Shown: piece by piece, positions 31,878-41,600 of the stretch
Numbering within the stretch: position 1 is the first letter of the stretch
Layout of the letters: each line of letters starts with the position of its first letter
Source: Verrucomicrobia bacterium 12-59-8
GTDB lineage: Bacteria; Verrucomicrobiota; Verrucomicrobiae; Verrucomicrobiales; Verrucomicrobiaceae
NCBI GenBank assembly: GCA_002279765.1
Contig: NCCR01000051.1
Span: forward strand, 1 to 56,074
Reading direction: 5' to 3'
DNA: 56,074 bases
Notes under the pieces: model-generated
Seen by the model: only the letters and a program-made list of their open reading frames with translations
Database searches by the model: none
Told to the model about the DNA's origin: nothing
Translations under genes and position numbers: made by a program

Positions 31878-32765
31878 TCAAGCGCTCGGCTTCTTCTGCG
31901 GCAGCGGCTTGGGATCTGTGTCGCCGATCGGCTCGGCAGGTCGGATGATCACACCGACGGGCATCGAGGCCTTCTCCATGTTCAGGAGTTGGCTGACGGT
32001 GACGAATTGATAGCCCTTGGCCAGCAGCTGGTCAAACATCGCCGGCATGGCGGTAATGGTGGGCGGATGGATGTCGTGTGACAGCATGATGGCTCCAGGA
32101 TGTGCGCCATTGACGAGGCGGCTGGTCACAGCAGCCACACCCGGACGCCGCCAGTCCTGCGGATCGACCGACCACATGATGGTAGAGTAACCAAACTCAG
32201 TGAACATGAGGTTTTTAATACGGGTGTTGATGGCTCCGTATGGCGGACGCACCAGATGCGGGCGCACGCCGGCCACTTCAAAGACGGCGTCCTCGGACTT
32301 TTTCAGTTCACTGCGGATTTGATCGTCCGAGCGGCTGGTGAGGCTGCAGTGCGTCCACGTATGATTGCCAATCTCATGGCCTTCCGCGATGATGCGGCGC
32401 ACGATGGCGGGATACATCTTCACCTGCTGGCCGATGAGGAAGAAGGTACACTTGATGTTTCGCTCCTTGAGCAAATCGAGCAGTTTCGGCGTCAGGCTCG
32501 GATGCGGGCCGTCGTCAAAGGTCATCGCGAGTGTCTTCTGCTCGATCTTGACGGAGGAATACGAGAGGCGCACACCCGCAGGCGGCACCACCGGCATGGT
32601 GGAGGGATTGTTCAGCCGCTTCACCAGCGGGTTTTCCTTCTCTTCGACGAGTGGCAGCGCTTTGCGCGCCTGTTCAATGGCGAGTTTGTCCGGCTTTGCA
32701 GCCTTTTGTGTTGTACAGCCGGACTGGGCTGCCAACATGATGCCAAACCAAATGCTAAGATACAT
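31878..32765 (-). CDS. Polysaccharide deacetylase (CE4/NodB) lipoprotein
   Basis: A 295-residue lipoprotein: MYLSIWFGIMLAAQSGCTTQ carries the lipobox ending in Cys. The NodB domain starts near residue 80: LAMTFDDGPHPSLTPKLL (metal and catalytic Asp), CTFFLIGQQVKMYP, GHEIGNHTWTHCSLTS (two His metal ligands), VRPHLVRPPYGAINTRIKN, and AIMLSHDIHPPTITAMP (catalytic His). CE4 enzymes remove N- or O-acetyl groups from peptidoglycan, chitin or xylan. The Pro- and Lys-rich tail (KPLPQKKPSA) is unusual. The GTG 15 bp upstream (32780) is less likely because ATG 32765 immediately starts the signal. Confidence 0.93.
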   Translation of the reverse strand: MYLSIWFGIMLAAQSGCTTQKAAKPDKLAIEQARKALPLVEEKENPLVKRLNNPSTMPVVPPAGVRLSYSSVKIEQKTLAMTFDDGPHPSLTPKLLDLLKERNIKCTFFLIGQQVKMYPAIVRRIIAEGHEIGNHTWTHCSLTSRSDDQIRSELKKSEDAVFEVAGVRPHLVRPPYGAINTRIKNLMFTEFGYSTIMWSVDPQDWRRPGVAAVTSRLVNGAHPGAIMLSHDIHPPTITAMPAMFDQLLAKGYQFVTVSQLLNMEKASMPVGVIIRPAEPIGDTDPKPLPQKKPSA

Positions 32766-32871
32766 GCGTGGGGGGATCACAAGAGGCGGAGATTAAGGGG
32801 TGAAATTCATCTGCGAAAGCTGGATTTTCTGAAAAATATACAACTGCCAGAAATCCGACCTCTGGCGGAGT

Positions 32872-33576
32872 TCAGACATCGCCGGCGGCAAACAGAATCT
32901 CCTGGGGGGTCAGCGCCCGCCATGCTCCCTGTTGCAAATCGGCTGGCAGCGTCAGCGCGCCGATGCTCTCGCGATGCAGGTTGATGACACGATTGCCGAC
33001 ACGGTGAAACATGCGCTTCACCTGGTGATAGCGCCCTTCATGCAGCGTCAGCCGGGCATGGCGCTCGTCCAGAATGACCAGTTCTGCCGGCAGCGTCGTG
33101 ATGTCCTCGGTATGGAAGTAAAAGCCGCGTGCAAAGGCCGCCACTGCATCCGGGGCAATGGGATCAAGGGTTTCGACGAGATAAGCCTTCGGCACTTTCT
33201 CCACCGCCGCCATCAGACGTTTGGACCAGCGGCCATCGTTTGTCAGCAGGATCAGGCCCGAGGTGCTGCGATCCAACCGACCGGCGATGTGCAGCGTGTG
33301 TTTGTCGGGATCGTCGATCAAATCGAGCACGGTGGAGTGCTGATCGTCCTTCGTTGCGCTGAGAATGCCCACCGGCTTGTACAGCATGAGGTAGAGGGCG
33401 CGCTCAGTCTGCTGGATCACCACGTCATCCATTTCGACTCTCTTAAAGCGATCCACCGGATGATGACCATCGGTCACAACCACGCCATCCACCCGCACTC
33501 GCCGCGCTGCGATGGCATGATGCGCCGCCTGCCTGCCTTGAGACTGGTGGCTGGCAATGAGACGATCCAACTTCAT
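32872..33576 (-). CDS. rsuA: 16S rRNA pseudouridine synthase (RsuA family)
   Basis: A 234-residue protein, the length of RsuA (231). The S4 domain is at the N-terminus (LDRLIASHQSQGRQAAHHAI, ARRVRVDGVVV), the catalytic domain follows with LMLYKPVGILSATKDDQHST and GRLDRSTSGLILLTNDGRWS, where the first Asp is the nucleophile, then LHEGRYHQVKRMFHRVGNRV and NLHRESIGALTLPADLQ. RsuA isomerises U516 of 16S rRNA; the close relatives RluB/E/F act on 23S rRNA, so substrate assignment rests on whole-length similarity to RsuA. ATG 33576 gives the RsuA-like start MKLDRLIA; a GTG at 33609 would add 11 residues. Confidence 0.88.
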   Translation of the reverse strand: MKLDRLIASHQSQGRQAAHHAIAARRVRVDGVVVTDGHHPVDRFKRVEMDDVVIQQTERALYLMLYKPVGILSATKDDQHSTVLDLIDDPDKHTLHIAGRLDRSTSGLILLTNDGRWSKRLMAAVEKVPKAYLVETLDPIAPDAVAAFARGFYFHTEDITTLPAELVILDERHARLTLHEGRYHQVKRMFHRVGNRVINLHRESIGALTLPADLQQGAWRALTPQEILFAAGDV

Positions 33577-33714
33577 GCCAAGTGCTTCATCGTGAGGAAA
33601 TTGTTGCACGGATGCGTCGGTTTAGCCACACGCTCCTGTGACAAAAAACACACTGGCAGTTTTGTGACCAACTCCCAGCAGCAATGCCCGATGTCGCTGC
33701 CATGAGTGGCGGCC

Positions 33715-34569
33715 ATGTTTACCCGTTTGTCATGTGCCGCTGTAGCGGCGTTGCTTGTTGCCGCACAGTTTGTGGCAGCCCATGGCTCGTTCCACGAGAT
33801 GATGGATGAGCTGGCCGCCGAACTGGTGGCGCGGCCGCAAGACTCCACGCTCTATGTACGCCGCACCCAGCTTTATCTCGAACATGGTGAATGGCAGGCG
33901 GCGCTCACGGACATAGAACGTGCGGAGCGGCTGGGCAGCGATACGGCGGGACTCGATCTGCTGCGCGCCCAGGCGCTGGCACTGGGAGGCATGAACACGC
34001 AGGCGGAAGCACTGCTGGCAGACTTCCTGCAAGCTCATGCAGAACATGGCGCCGCCCATCTGGCGCATGCGAGGGTGCTTTTGAAAATGGAGCGATTTGA
34101 GGAAGCGCTAAAAGCCTACCGAACCTCGCTGCGGCGCACGACTGACCCGGAGCCGGAACTGTATCTCGAGGTAGGAGAGGCGCTCATCGCCCAGAAGCAC
34201 CGCGATGAAGCCATCGAAGTGCTGGAGCTGGGTATCGCCAGACGCGGCAATGTACCTGCGCTGGTGCTCAAGGTCATGGAGCAAGAAACCGCCAAAGGTT
34301 TGTTTGATGCAGCTCTGGTCCGCATGGATGTGCTGGCCCAGCAGGCACCGCGCCCGGAGCCCTGGATGGCCAGACGTGCCGCGCTGCTACAGCAGGCGGG
34401 GCGCACAGCGGAAGCACGCACTGGCTGGACGACCCTCCGCACCCACATCCTCGGGCTGCCCAATCTTGAGCGTGGCTCTCATGCCATGAGCCTCATCCTC
34501 GAAGAAACACAGCTCGCACTGGCAGCCCTCGCTCCCACCGATCCAAAGACCGCTACCACCTCCCCATGA
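33715..34569 (+). CDS. Exported TPR protein
   Basis: A 284-residue protein with signal MFTRLSCAAVAALLVAAQFV, then repeated tetratricopeptide helices: AAELVARPQDSTLYVRRTQL, LEHGEWQAALTDIERAERLG, AEHGAAHLAHARVLLKMERF, and EALIAQKHRDEAIEVLELGI. TPR arrays mediate protein-protein contacts, here in the periplasm. It overlaps the start of the giant surface phosphoesterase gene by 4 bp (ATGA), so the two are cotranslated and may interact. No enzymatic motif seen. Confidence 0.85.
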   Translation: MFTRLSCAAVAALLVAAQFVAAHGSFHEMMDELAAELVARPQDSTLYVRRTQLYLEHGEWQAALTDIERAERLGSDTAGLDLLRAQALALGGMNTQAEALLADFLQAHAEHGAAHLAHARVLLKMERFEEALKAYRTSLRRTTDPEPELYLEVGEALIAQKHRDEAIEVLELGIARRGNVPALVLKVMEQETAKGLFDAALVRMDVLAQQAPRPEPWMARRAALLQQAGRTAEARTGWTTLRTHILGLPNLERGSHAMSLILEETQLALAALAPTDPKTATTSP

Positions 34570-37500
34570 CACCCTTGCGACAGATTGCATTCCTCCTTGC
34601 GGCTCTTGCCTGCACGCACGCTGCACAAGCGGCAAATTTCAACGGCATCTTCACGGAGAACTTTGACTCCATGGGCACTGCTGGCACTGCACCCCCGTCC
34701 GGCTGGTCGGTGTATGGTCTTTTTAGCAGCGGCGGCACCACCTGGACCACGACGATCCCTGACAGCGGCGTGGTCGGCGGCACGCAGACCACCACCCTCA
34801 CCGCAGCCACCACCTATACCGCCAACAGCAACACCAACGGATTCAACTATGCCACCACCGGTGCCACAAGTGACCGCTGCCTCGGCACTTCGCCCACCAC
34901 GGGTGCCGGTGTCGCACTGCAGCTTTCCCTCACCAACACCACCGGGGCGTCGCTCAGCACATTTCAAATCAGCTACGACATTCGGAGATTCACGGCTGCC
35001 ACCACGGCAAACGAACTGCCTGGCTACTGGCTCTTCTACAGTCTCGACAATGGCACGACCTGGACCAACGTTTCGGCCACCAATCCCACCATCACCAACG
35101 TGCCGAACACGACCGGTGTCAGTGTGATCGCCCCCGCCACCGTCACACTCGGCAGTGCCTGGGCGAACAACGGCACCCTGCTACTCCGCTGGATGGATGA
35201 CAACGCGCAGCAGTCTTCGCCAGATCAGGTGACCGGTCTGGATAATGTGACCATCTCGCTGCCGGTGACTACCGCCAGCAATCAAGCACTGCTCTTCAAT
35301 GGCAACCGCTACGTCACCATGGGTGCAGCAACCTCCACCCTCGGAGCCAGCAGCCTCACCTTGGAATGCTGGTTCAAACGCACCGGCACGGGCACAGCCA
35401 CCTCGACTGGCACCGGCGGTGTCACCAATGCCATCCCGCTCGTCGCCAAGGGGCGAGGGGAAGCAGAGAACAGCAACGTGGACTGCAATTACTTCTTCGG
35501 CATCGACGCGACGACAAACAAGCTATGTGCGGACTTTGAAGCTCAGGCTGGCATCAGCGGCATCACCGCCGGGCAAAATTATCCGATCATCGGCGGCACC
35601 GTCATTCAGAACGACACGTGGTACCACGCAGCGGTCACCTATGACACGAGCACCTACACCTGGAACATCTATCTCAATGGCGTGCTGGACGCGACCTTCA
35701 CCAACGCCACGGGCGCCGTGCCGCGCAACGACAGCATCCAACACTTTGGCATCGGCACCGCCATGAATTCCACGGGGGTCGCCGCAGGCTATTTCCAGGG
35801 AATCATCGACGAAGTGCGTGTATGGAATGTGGCGCGCACGGGCACACAGATCGCCGCAAACAAAACCTCCGAGATCACCACAGCCACCACAGGACTATTG
35901 GCCCGCTATGGACTGAATGAAGGCACCGGCACATCCGCGAACAACTCCGTTGGAGTTTCTGGCGCGCCACTTGGCACTCTGACCAACAGCCCGATGTGGG
36001 TCAACGGCGCACCGTTCAACGCCAATGCAGCCCCCAGCGTCGCTTTAACTTCTCCGGCAAATGGAACGATCTCGTCCATCAGCGCCGGCATCGCGCTCAC
36101 CGCAACGGCGTCAGACAGCGACGGCACCGTCTCCCAGGTCGAGTTCCTGCGAGATGGCAGTGTCGTTGGCACGGTGACATCGTCACCTTACACATTTACC
36201 GACTCAACCGTCGCCGCAGGCGTGCACACCTACGCTGCACGCGCCACTGACAACATCGGGGCGACGACGACCACAAGTACAGTCACTGTCAGCGTGCTCA
36301 CCAACACGACCAAGACCGCTCTGCTCTTTGACGGGGTCAACGACTATGTCACGATGGGAGCAGCTCCCGAACTCAACGCAGGAGGCCCGCCATCAAACGG
36401 CTTCACACTGGAGTGCTGGTTCCGCAAGGAAGGCACCGGCATCACATCGAGTTCAGGCAATGGTGGTGTAGCTGGCGTGCCTCTGTTTGGCAAGGGGCGC
36501 GGCGAAGCGGAAAACAGCAACGTGGACTGCAACTACTTCTTCGGCATCAGCACCAGCGGATTGCTCGTCGCCGACTTCGAGGCCTATCCTGCAACGGGCA
36601 TCACCGCTGGGCAAAATTATCCCATCACCGGCACAAATACGCCGATCACCAACAATGTCTGGCACCATGCAGCAGCGACCTACGACGGCAACACGGCCAC
36701 CTGGACGCTCTATCTGGATGGCGTCGCCGCTGGCACTGCCACCGCAGCAGCCGGTGCGCTGCCTCGTTACGATTCCATCCAGCACTTCGGCATTGGCGCG
36801 GCATTCACCTCCGCCGGCGTGGCCGAGGGAGCCTTCGCAGGCCGCATGGACGAAGTACGCGTCTGGAACTATGTCCGCAGCGCCAGTGAGATCGCTGAAG
36901 CAAAAGATTATGAGATCGCCAGCGCCACCGGCCTGATCGGACGTTTCGGCTTGAACGAAGGCACTGGAACCACCACTGCAAACAGTGTCGGCTCTGGCAC
37001 ACCGGCGGGCACACTGACCAACGGCCCGCTGTGGGTCGATGGAGCCTCCTTCACCCCCAATACTCCGCCAACTGTCTCGCTCGATTCACCCACGGCTGCC
37101 TATTCGGGTACGGCACCTGCGACGGTTCACTTCGCCGCGACCGCTGCGGACTCTGACGGCACCGTGGCCAAGGTGGAGTTTTACAATGGCAGCACCAAGG
37201 TCGGAGAAGCCACCGCTGCCCCTTATTCGTTCGACTGGACAGGTGTGGCCATGGGCAGTTACACCTTGAGCGCCAAAGCCACGGACAATCAGGGCGGCAC
37301 GACCAACTCCGCCACAGTTTCGATCACCGTCGCACCTAATCCCAACCAAGCGCCAACCATGGCGCTTGCCTCACCTGCAAACGACGCCAGCGGCATTGGC
37401 GGCAGCACCAATCTCAATGTCACACTCAACGATCCTGAGGGCGATGCCATGGCGGTGACCTTCTATGGCCGCAAAACAACACCCGTGACCGCAGGTGCAG

Positions 37501-38540
37501 ATTTCAGCCTCATAGCGGTTCCAGACACCCAGTTTTATTCAGAAAACACAGGCCGTAACGCCTCCGGCGGCAGTTCGGGCGCAGTCATTGGCCTGTACAA
37601 TGCGCAAACGCAGTGGATGGTGGACAACCGTAACACTCGCAACATCGCCTTCGTCAGCCACATGGGTGACATCGTGCAAAACGGTGACACCTATCAGCAG
37701 GAATGGATCAACGCTGACGGGGCGATGAAGAAAATCGAGAGCCAGGCGGCCACCCTGCTAGCCTACGGCATCCCATGGGGCGGTGCGCCGGGCAATCATG
37801 ACTTTGGCACGGGCGGTGGCACTGGAACAACCAACTACTACAACCAGTACTTCGGCACCAGCCGCTGGGCGGGCCGCAACTACTACGGCGGCAACTTCGG
37901 CACGAACAACAACAGCAACTACGAATTGTTCAGCGCCAGCGGCCTCGACTTTATCGTCCTTCATCTGGAGTACAATGCAGGCGCGGTGAGCGGTTACCAG
38001 GCCATGCTCGACTGGGCGGACGCCTTGCTCAAAGCCTATCCAAACCGTCGCGCCATCGTCACCAGCCACTGGATCGTGAACACCGGCAATCCAGCTTCCT
38101 TCAGCACGCAGGGCCAGGCGATTTACAACAACCTGAAAGACAATCCCAATCTGTTTCTCATGCTTTGCGGCCATGTGAACGGCGAGGGCATCCGCAGTGA
38201 CACCTATCAGGGCCGCACCGTTTACAGCATTCTGCAGGACTATCAGGACATTGTTGACGGCGGCAGAGGCTTCATGCGCATCTACACCTTCTCCCCGGCG
38301 AACAATCAGATCAACGTGGAAAGCTACTCTCCGGTGCTGAGTCGTGCGGTCAACGCCAGCGACAGCGTGCCATCCTGGACCACCGCCTACACCCTGCCCT
38401 ACAACATGCAGAGTGCCTTGACCGACTGGATTCCGCTGGGCACCACCAACGTCGCCGCCGGTGGAACCAGCGCCAGCCTGAACTGGACCGGCCTTGAAGC
38501 AGGCAGCACCTACGAATGGTATGCTAGCGTCACCGACTAG
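34566..38540 (+). CDS. Giant surface protein, first part: jelly-roll, LamG, Ig and phosphoesterase domains (ends at an in-frame TAG)
   Basis: The 1,324-residue product has signal MTPLRQIAFLLAALACTHAA. Domains by residue: an N-terminal beta-sandwich around ENFDSMGTAGTAPPSGW (26-235), LamG-like 1 (about 238-475), bacterial Ig-like 1 (488-578, with DSDGTVSQVEFLRDGS), LamG-like 2 (581-822), Ig-like 2 (831-923), a phosphoesterase (977-1258: LIAVPDTQFYSENTG, MGDIVQNGD, PGNHDFGTG, VTSHWIVNTG, LMLCGHVNGEG), and a FN3-like tail. The frame ends at TAG 38538-38540 inside the FN3 domain (YEWYASVTD*INTTSSTTRR), and the same frame continues without a break to 42059. It is therefore probably one nonsense-interrupted gene of 2,497 codons. 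Confidence 0.85.
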   Translation: MTPLRQIAFLLAALACTHAAQAANFNGIFTENFDSMGTAGTAPPSGWSVYGLFSSGGTTWTTTIPDSGVVGGTQTTTLTAATTYTANSNTNGFNYATTGATSDRCLGTSPTTGAGVALQLSLTNTTGASLSTFQISYDIRRFTAATTANELPGYWLFYSLDNGTTWTNVSATNPTITNVPNTTGVSVIAPATVTLGSAWANNGTLLLRWMDDNAQQSSPDQVTGLDNVTISLPVTTASNQALLFNGNRYVTMGAATSTLGASSLTLECWFKRTGTGTATSTGTGGVTNAIPLVAKGRGEAENSNVDCNYFFGIDATTNKLCADFEAQAGISGITAGQNYPIIGGTVIQNDTWYHAAVTYDTSTYTWNIYLNGVLDATFTNATGAVPRNDSIQHFGIGTAMNSTGVAAGYFQGIIDEVRVWNVARTGTQIAANKTSEITTATTGLLARYGLNEGTGTSANNSVGVSGAPLGTLTNSPMWVNGAPFNANAAPSVALTSPANGTISSISAGIALTATASDSDGTVSQVEFLRDGSVVGTVTSSPYTFTDSTVAAGVHTYAARATDNIGATTTTSTVTVSVLTNTTKTALLFDGVNDYVTMGAAPELNAGGPPSNGFTLECWFRKEGTGITSSSGNGGVAGVPLFGKGRGEAENSNVDCNYFFGISTSGLLVADFEAYPATGITAGQNYPITGTNTPITNNVWHHAAATYDGNTATWTLYLDGVAAGTATAAAGALPRYDSIQHFGIGAAFTSAGVAEGAFAGRMDEVRVWNYVRSASEIAEAKDYEIASATGLIGRFGLNEGTGTTTANSVGSGTPAGTLTNGPLWVDGASFTPNTPPTVSLDSPTAAYSGTAPATVHFAATAADSDGTVAKVEFYNGSTKVGEATAAPYSFDWTGVAMGSYTLSAKATDNQGGTTNSATVSITVAPNPNQAPTMALASPANDASGIGGSTNLNVTLNDPEGDAMAVTFYGRKTTPVTAGADFSLIAVPDTQFYSENTGRNASGGSSGAVIGLYNAQTQWMVDNRNTRNIAFVSHMGDIVQNGDTYQQEWINADGAMKKIESQAATLLAYGIPWGGAPGNHDFGTGGGTGTTNYYNQYFGTSRWAGRNYYGGNFGTNNNSNYELFSASGLDFIVLHLEYNAGAVSGYQAMLDWADALLKAYPNRRAIVTSHWIVNTGNPASFSTQGQAIYNNLKDNPNLFLMLCGHVNGEGIRSDTYQGRTVYSILQDYQDIVDGGRGFMRIYTFSPANNQINVESYSPVLSRAVNASDSVPSWTTAYTLPYNMQSALTDWIPLGTTNVAAGGTSASLNWTGLEAGSTYEWYASVTD

Positions 38541-38600
38541 ATCAACACCACGTCCAGCACGACGCGGCGCTTCAGCACGGCGGCAAATTCGGCCCCGACG

Positions 38601-41600
38601 GTGGCGATCACCGCGCCCGCCGATGGCGCTGGCGTGGGCCTAAACACCACGATCAACATCACGGCCGGCGCCGTTGACACCGACGGCACCGTGACCAAGG
38701 TCGAGTTCTTTGATGCCGGCACGAAGCTTGGCGAGGACACCAGCGCGCCTTACACCTTCGCCTGGAATGGTGCCACCTCCGGCAATCATGCGCTCAGCGC
38801 CGTGGCGACCGACAATGCAGGCAGAAGCACGCTCTCATCGCTGATCACGATCTCTGTGAACAACACGCCGCCCACGGTCGCTCTCACTGAGCCAGACCCA
38901 GGCGAGATTTTCGACGCCCTTGCGTCCATATACATGACGGCCGATGCCAGCGACAGCGACGGCACAGTGGCGAAGGTCGAATACTACGCCAATGGCACCA
39001 AAGTCGGCGAGGCCACCTCCGCCCCCTATGCCTTCTTTTGGAACAACGTCGTCACCGGCAACTACAATCTGACCGCCAAAGCCATTGATGACGGCGGCGC
39101 GTTCACGGTTTCAGCGGTGCTCAGTGTGAGCGTGACAAACACCGACAATGTCGCCCCCACTGCCGCAATCACTTCGCCTACAGGTGGCGTAGTCTATGCG
39201 GGCAACATCACCCTCACAGCGGACGCCACGGACACGGATGGGACCGTCAGCAAGTTGGAGTTCTTCAATGGCGCGACCAAACTCGGCGAAACCACGACCG
39301 CCCCCTACAGCTTGCTTTGGAGCAGCGTGGCTGTCGGCTCCTACACGCTCACGGCCAAATCGACGGACAATGATGGAGCGGTAACCACCTCTGCAGCGGT
39401 CAGCATCAACGTCCAGGCCGCACCGTTGACCTTCTCGGAAAATTTCGACTCCATGGGGACCAGCGGTACCTCTCCTCCCAGCGGGTGGTCGATGAAAAAC
39501 GCCAACAGCGGCACCACCAACGCAACCTGGACCGACTCCATTCCGATTCCCGGCACTGGCACCAACAGTGTCGCAGCCATGGTCGCCGCTGCGGGAGCGC
39601 TCACCGCGAACAACGCCCCCAGCGCCACTAACAACAACGGTTACAACGCCCAGGGTGCCAGCAGTTCTGACCGTGTGCTCGCCACCTCGCCAACTTCAGT
39701 GGCCGGTGTGGCGCTTCAATGGCAGGTGACCAACACTGGCAGCGCCACGGTCACCGCAGTGCGCATTGGTTATGATACGCGGCGCTACACTGCCGCCACG
39801 GCAGCAAACGAGCTCCCTGGCTACTGGCTCTTCTACAGCCTCGACAACGGCACCACCTGGACCAACGTTACCGCACTGAACCCCACGCTGACCGGCACCG
39901 GTGTGCAGGTACCAAACACCACAGGAGTCACGACTGTCGCCCCCACGGACTTCACCTTGAGCAGCGGCTGGTCGGTCGGCTCCACCTTGCTGCTGCGCTG
40001 GGTTGATGACAATGCCGTTGCCACCTCGCCAGACCAGATCGTCGGTCTCGACAATGTGACGCTTACCGCCGCCGGAGCTCAGATCGGAGCCGCGCCGACT
40101 GTGGCGATCACCGCTCCTTCGGCCAGCGATGCCTTTACGGCACCGGCGACGGTCAACATCACCGCCAGTGCCAGCGACAGCGATGGCACGATTACGAAAG
40201 TGGAATTCTACAACGGCGCAACCAAGCTCGGTGAGTCCACAACAGCGCCATTCAGCTATGCCTGGACCAGCGTTGCCAGCGGCAGCTACAGCCTCACCGC
40301 ACGCGCGACGGACAACGATGGCAACACCACGATCTCCAGCGCTGTGACTGTCACCGTCAATTCCGCCCCAGGCTCAGGCACGCTGACGCGCGCGGCCTAT
40401 CTGCAGCAGGCGGGTCCGAACACCATGACCATGCGCTGGCGCAGCAGCCAGAGCATTGTCGGTCGTGTGAAGTATGGTGCTTCCGTCACCACGTTGACGA
40501 ACACGGTTGATGAATCCGCCGCCGTAACCGACCACGAAGTCACCCTCACCGGACTCAGCCCAAACACCACCTACTTCTACAGTGTCGGCTCAGCCTATGA
40601 CACGCTCGCAGGTGGAGATACGGCACACACTTTCACCACCCCGCCTGTCGCAGGCAGCACGCCCAACACCCGCATCTGGGTGCTCGGAGATGCCGGCACC
40701 GGCACCTCCAGCCAGACAAGCGTGCGCGATGCCTTCTACACCTGGACTGGCAGCCGAGATCCGAACCTGGTGCTCGAACTCGGCGACAACGCCTACAATT
40801 CCGGCCTCGACAGTGAATTCCAGACCAAGGTCTTCGACATCTACGGCAGTCTCATGAAGCGCGTGCCATTCTGGTCCTGCCTCGGCAACCACGAAACCAA
40901 CCAGGCCACGTCCTACGTGGACACCTACCCCTATTTCTCCGTCTATACCCTGCCCAAGAACGGCGAATGCGGCGGCGTGCCGAGTGGCACGGAGCACTAC
41001 AACTCCTTCGACTACGGCAACGTTCACTTCATCAATCTGGACTCCATGACCGCCAGCCGTGCTGCCAACGGAGCCATGGCCACCTGGCTCACAAATGATC
41101 TCGCCAGCACCACGCGCACTTGGATCATCTGCTTCTTCCATCATCCGCCCTACACCAAAGGCTCACACAATTCCGACACCGAGACCGAGCTCATGGAAAT
41201 GCGCGCCAACATCCTACCCATCCTCGAAAACGGCGGCGTCGATCTCGTGCTCTCCGGCCACAGCCACTGCTACGAGCGCTCCTACCTGCTGGACGGACAC
41301 TACGGGCTCTCCACCACGCTCACAGCAGCCATGAAAAAGAACGCAGGTGACGGCCGCACGACCGGCACAGGAGCCTACATCAAGCCGCTGACGGGGCCGC
41401 GTGATCACTTCGGCTCCGTGTATGCCGTTACAGGCTCCGCAGGCCAGACTAGCGGCGGCTCGCTCAATCATCCCGCCCATTACATCAGCCTGAGCAATCT
41501 CGGCTCCATGGTGCTCGATGTAAACGGCAACCGGCTCGACGCCACCTTCCTGCGCGAAACCGGAGCAACGAACGACACCTTCACTCTCATCAAGCAAGGA

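Noticed and set aside
31686..32081. Plus-strand 131-codon frame across the orphan terminator
   Set aside because: It runs through the terminator hairpin into the antisense strand of the deacetylase gene and shows no family pattern.
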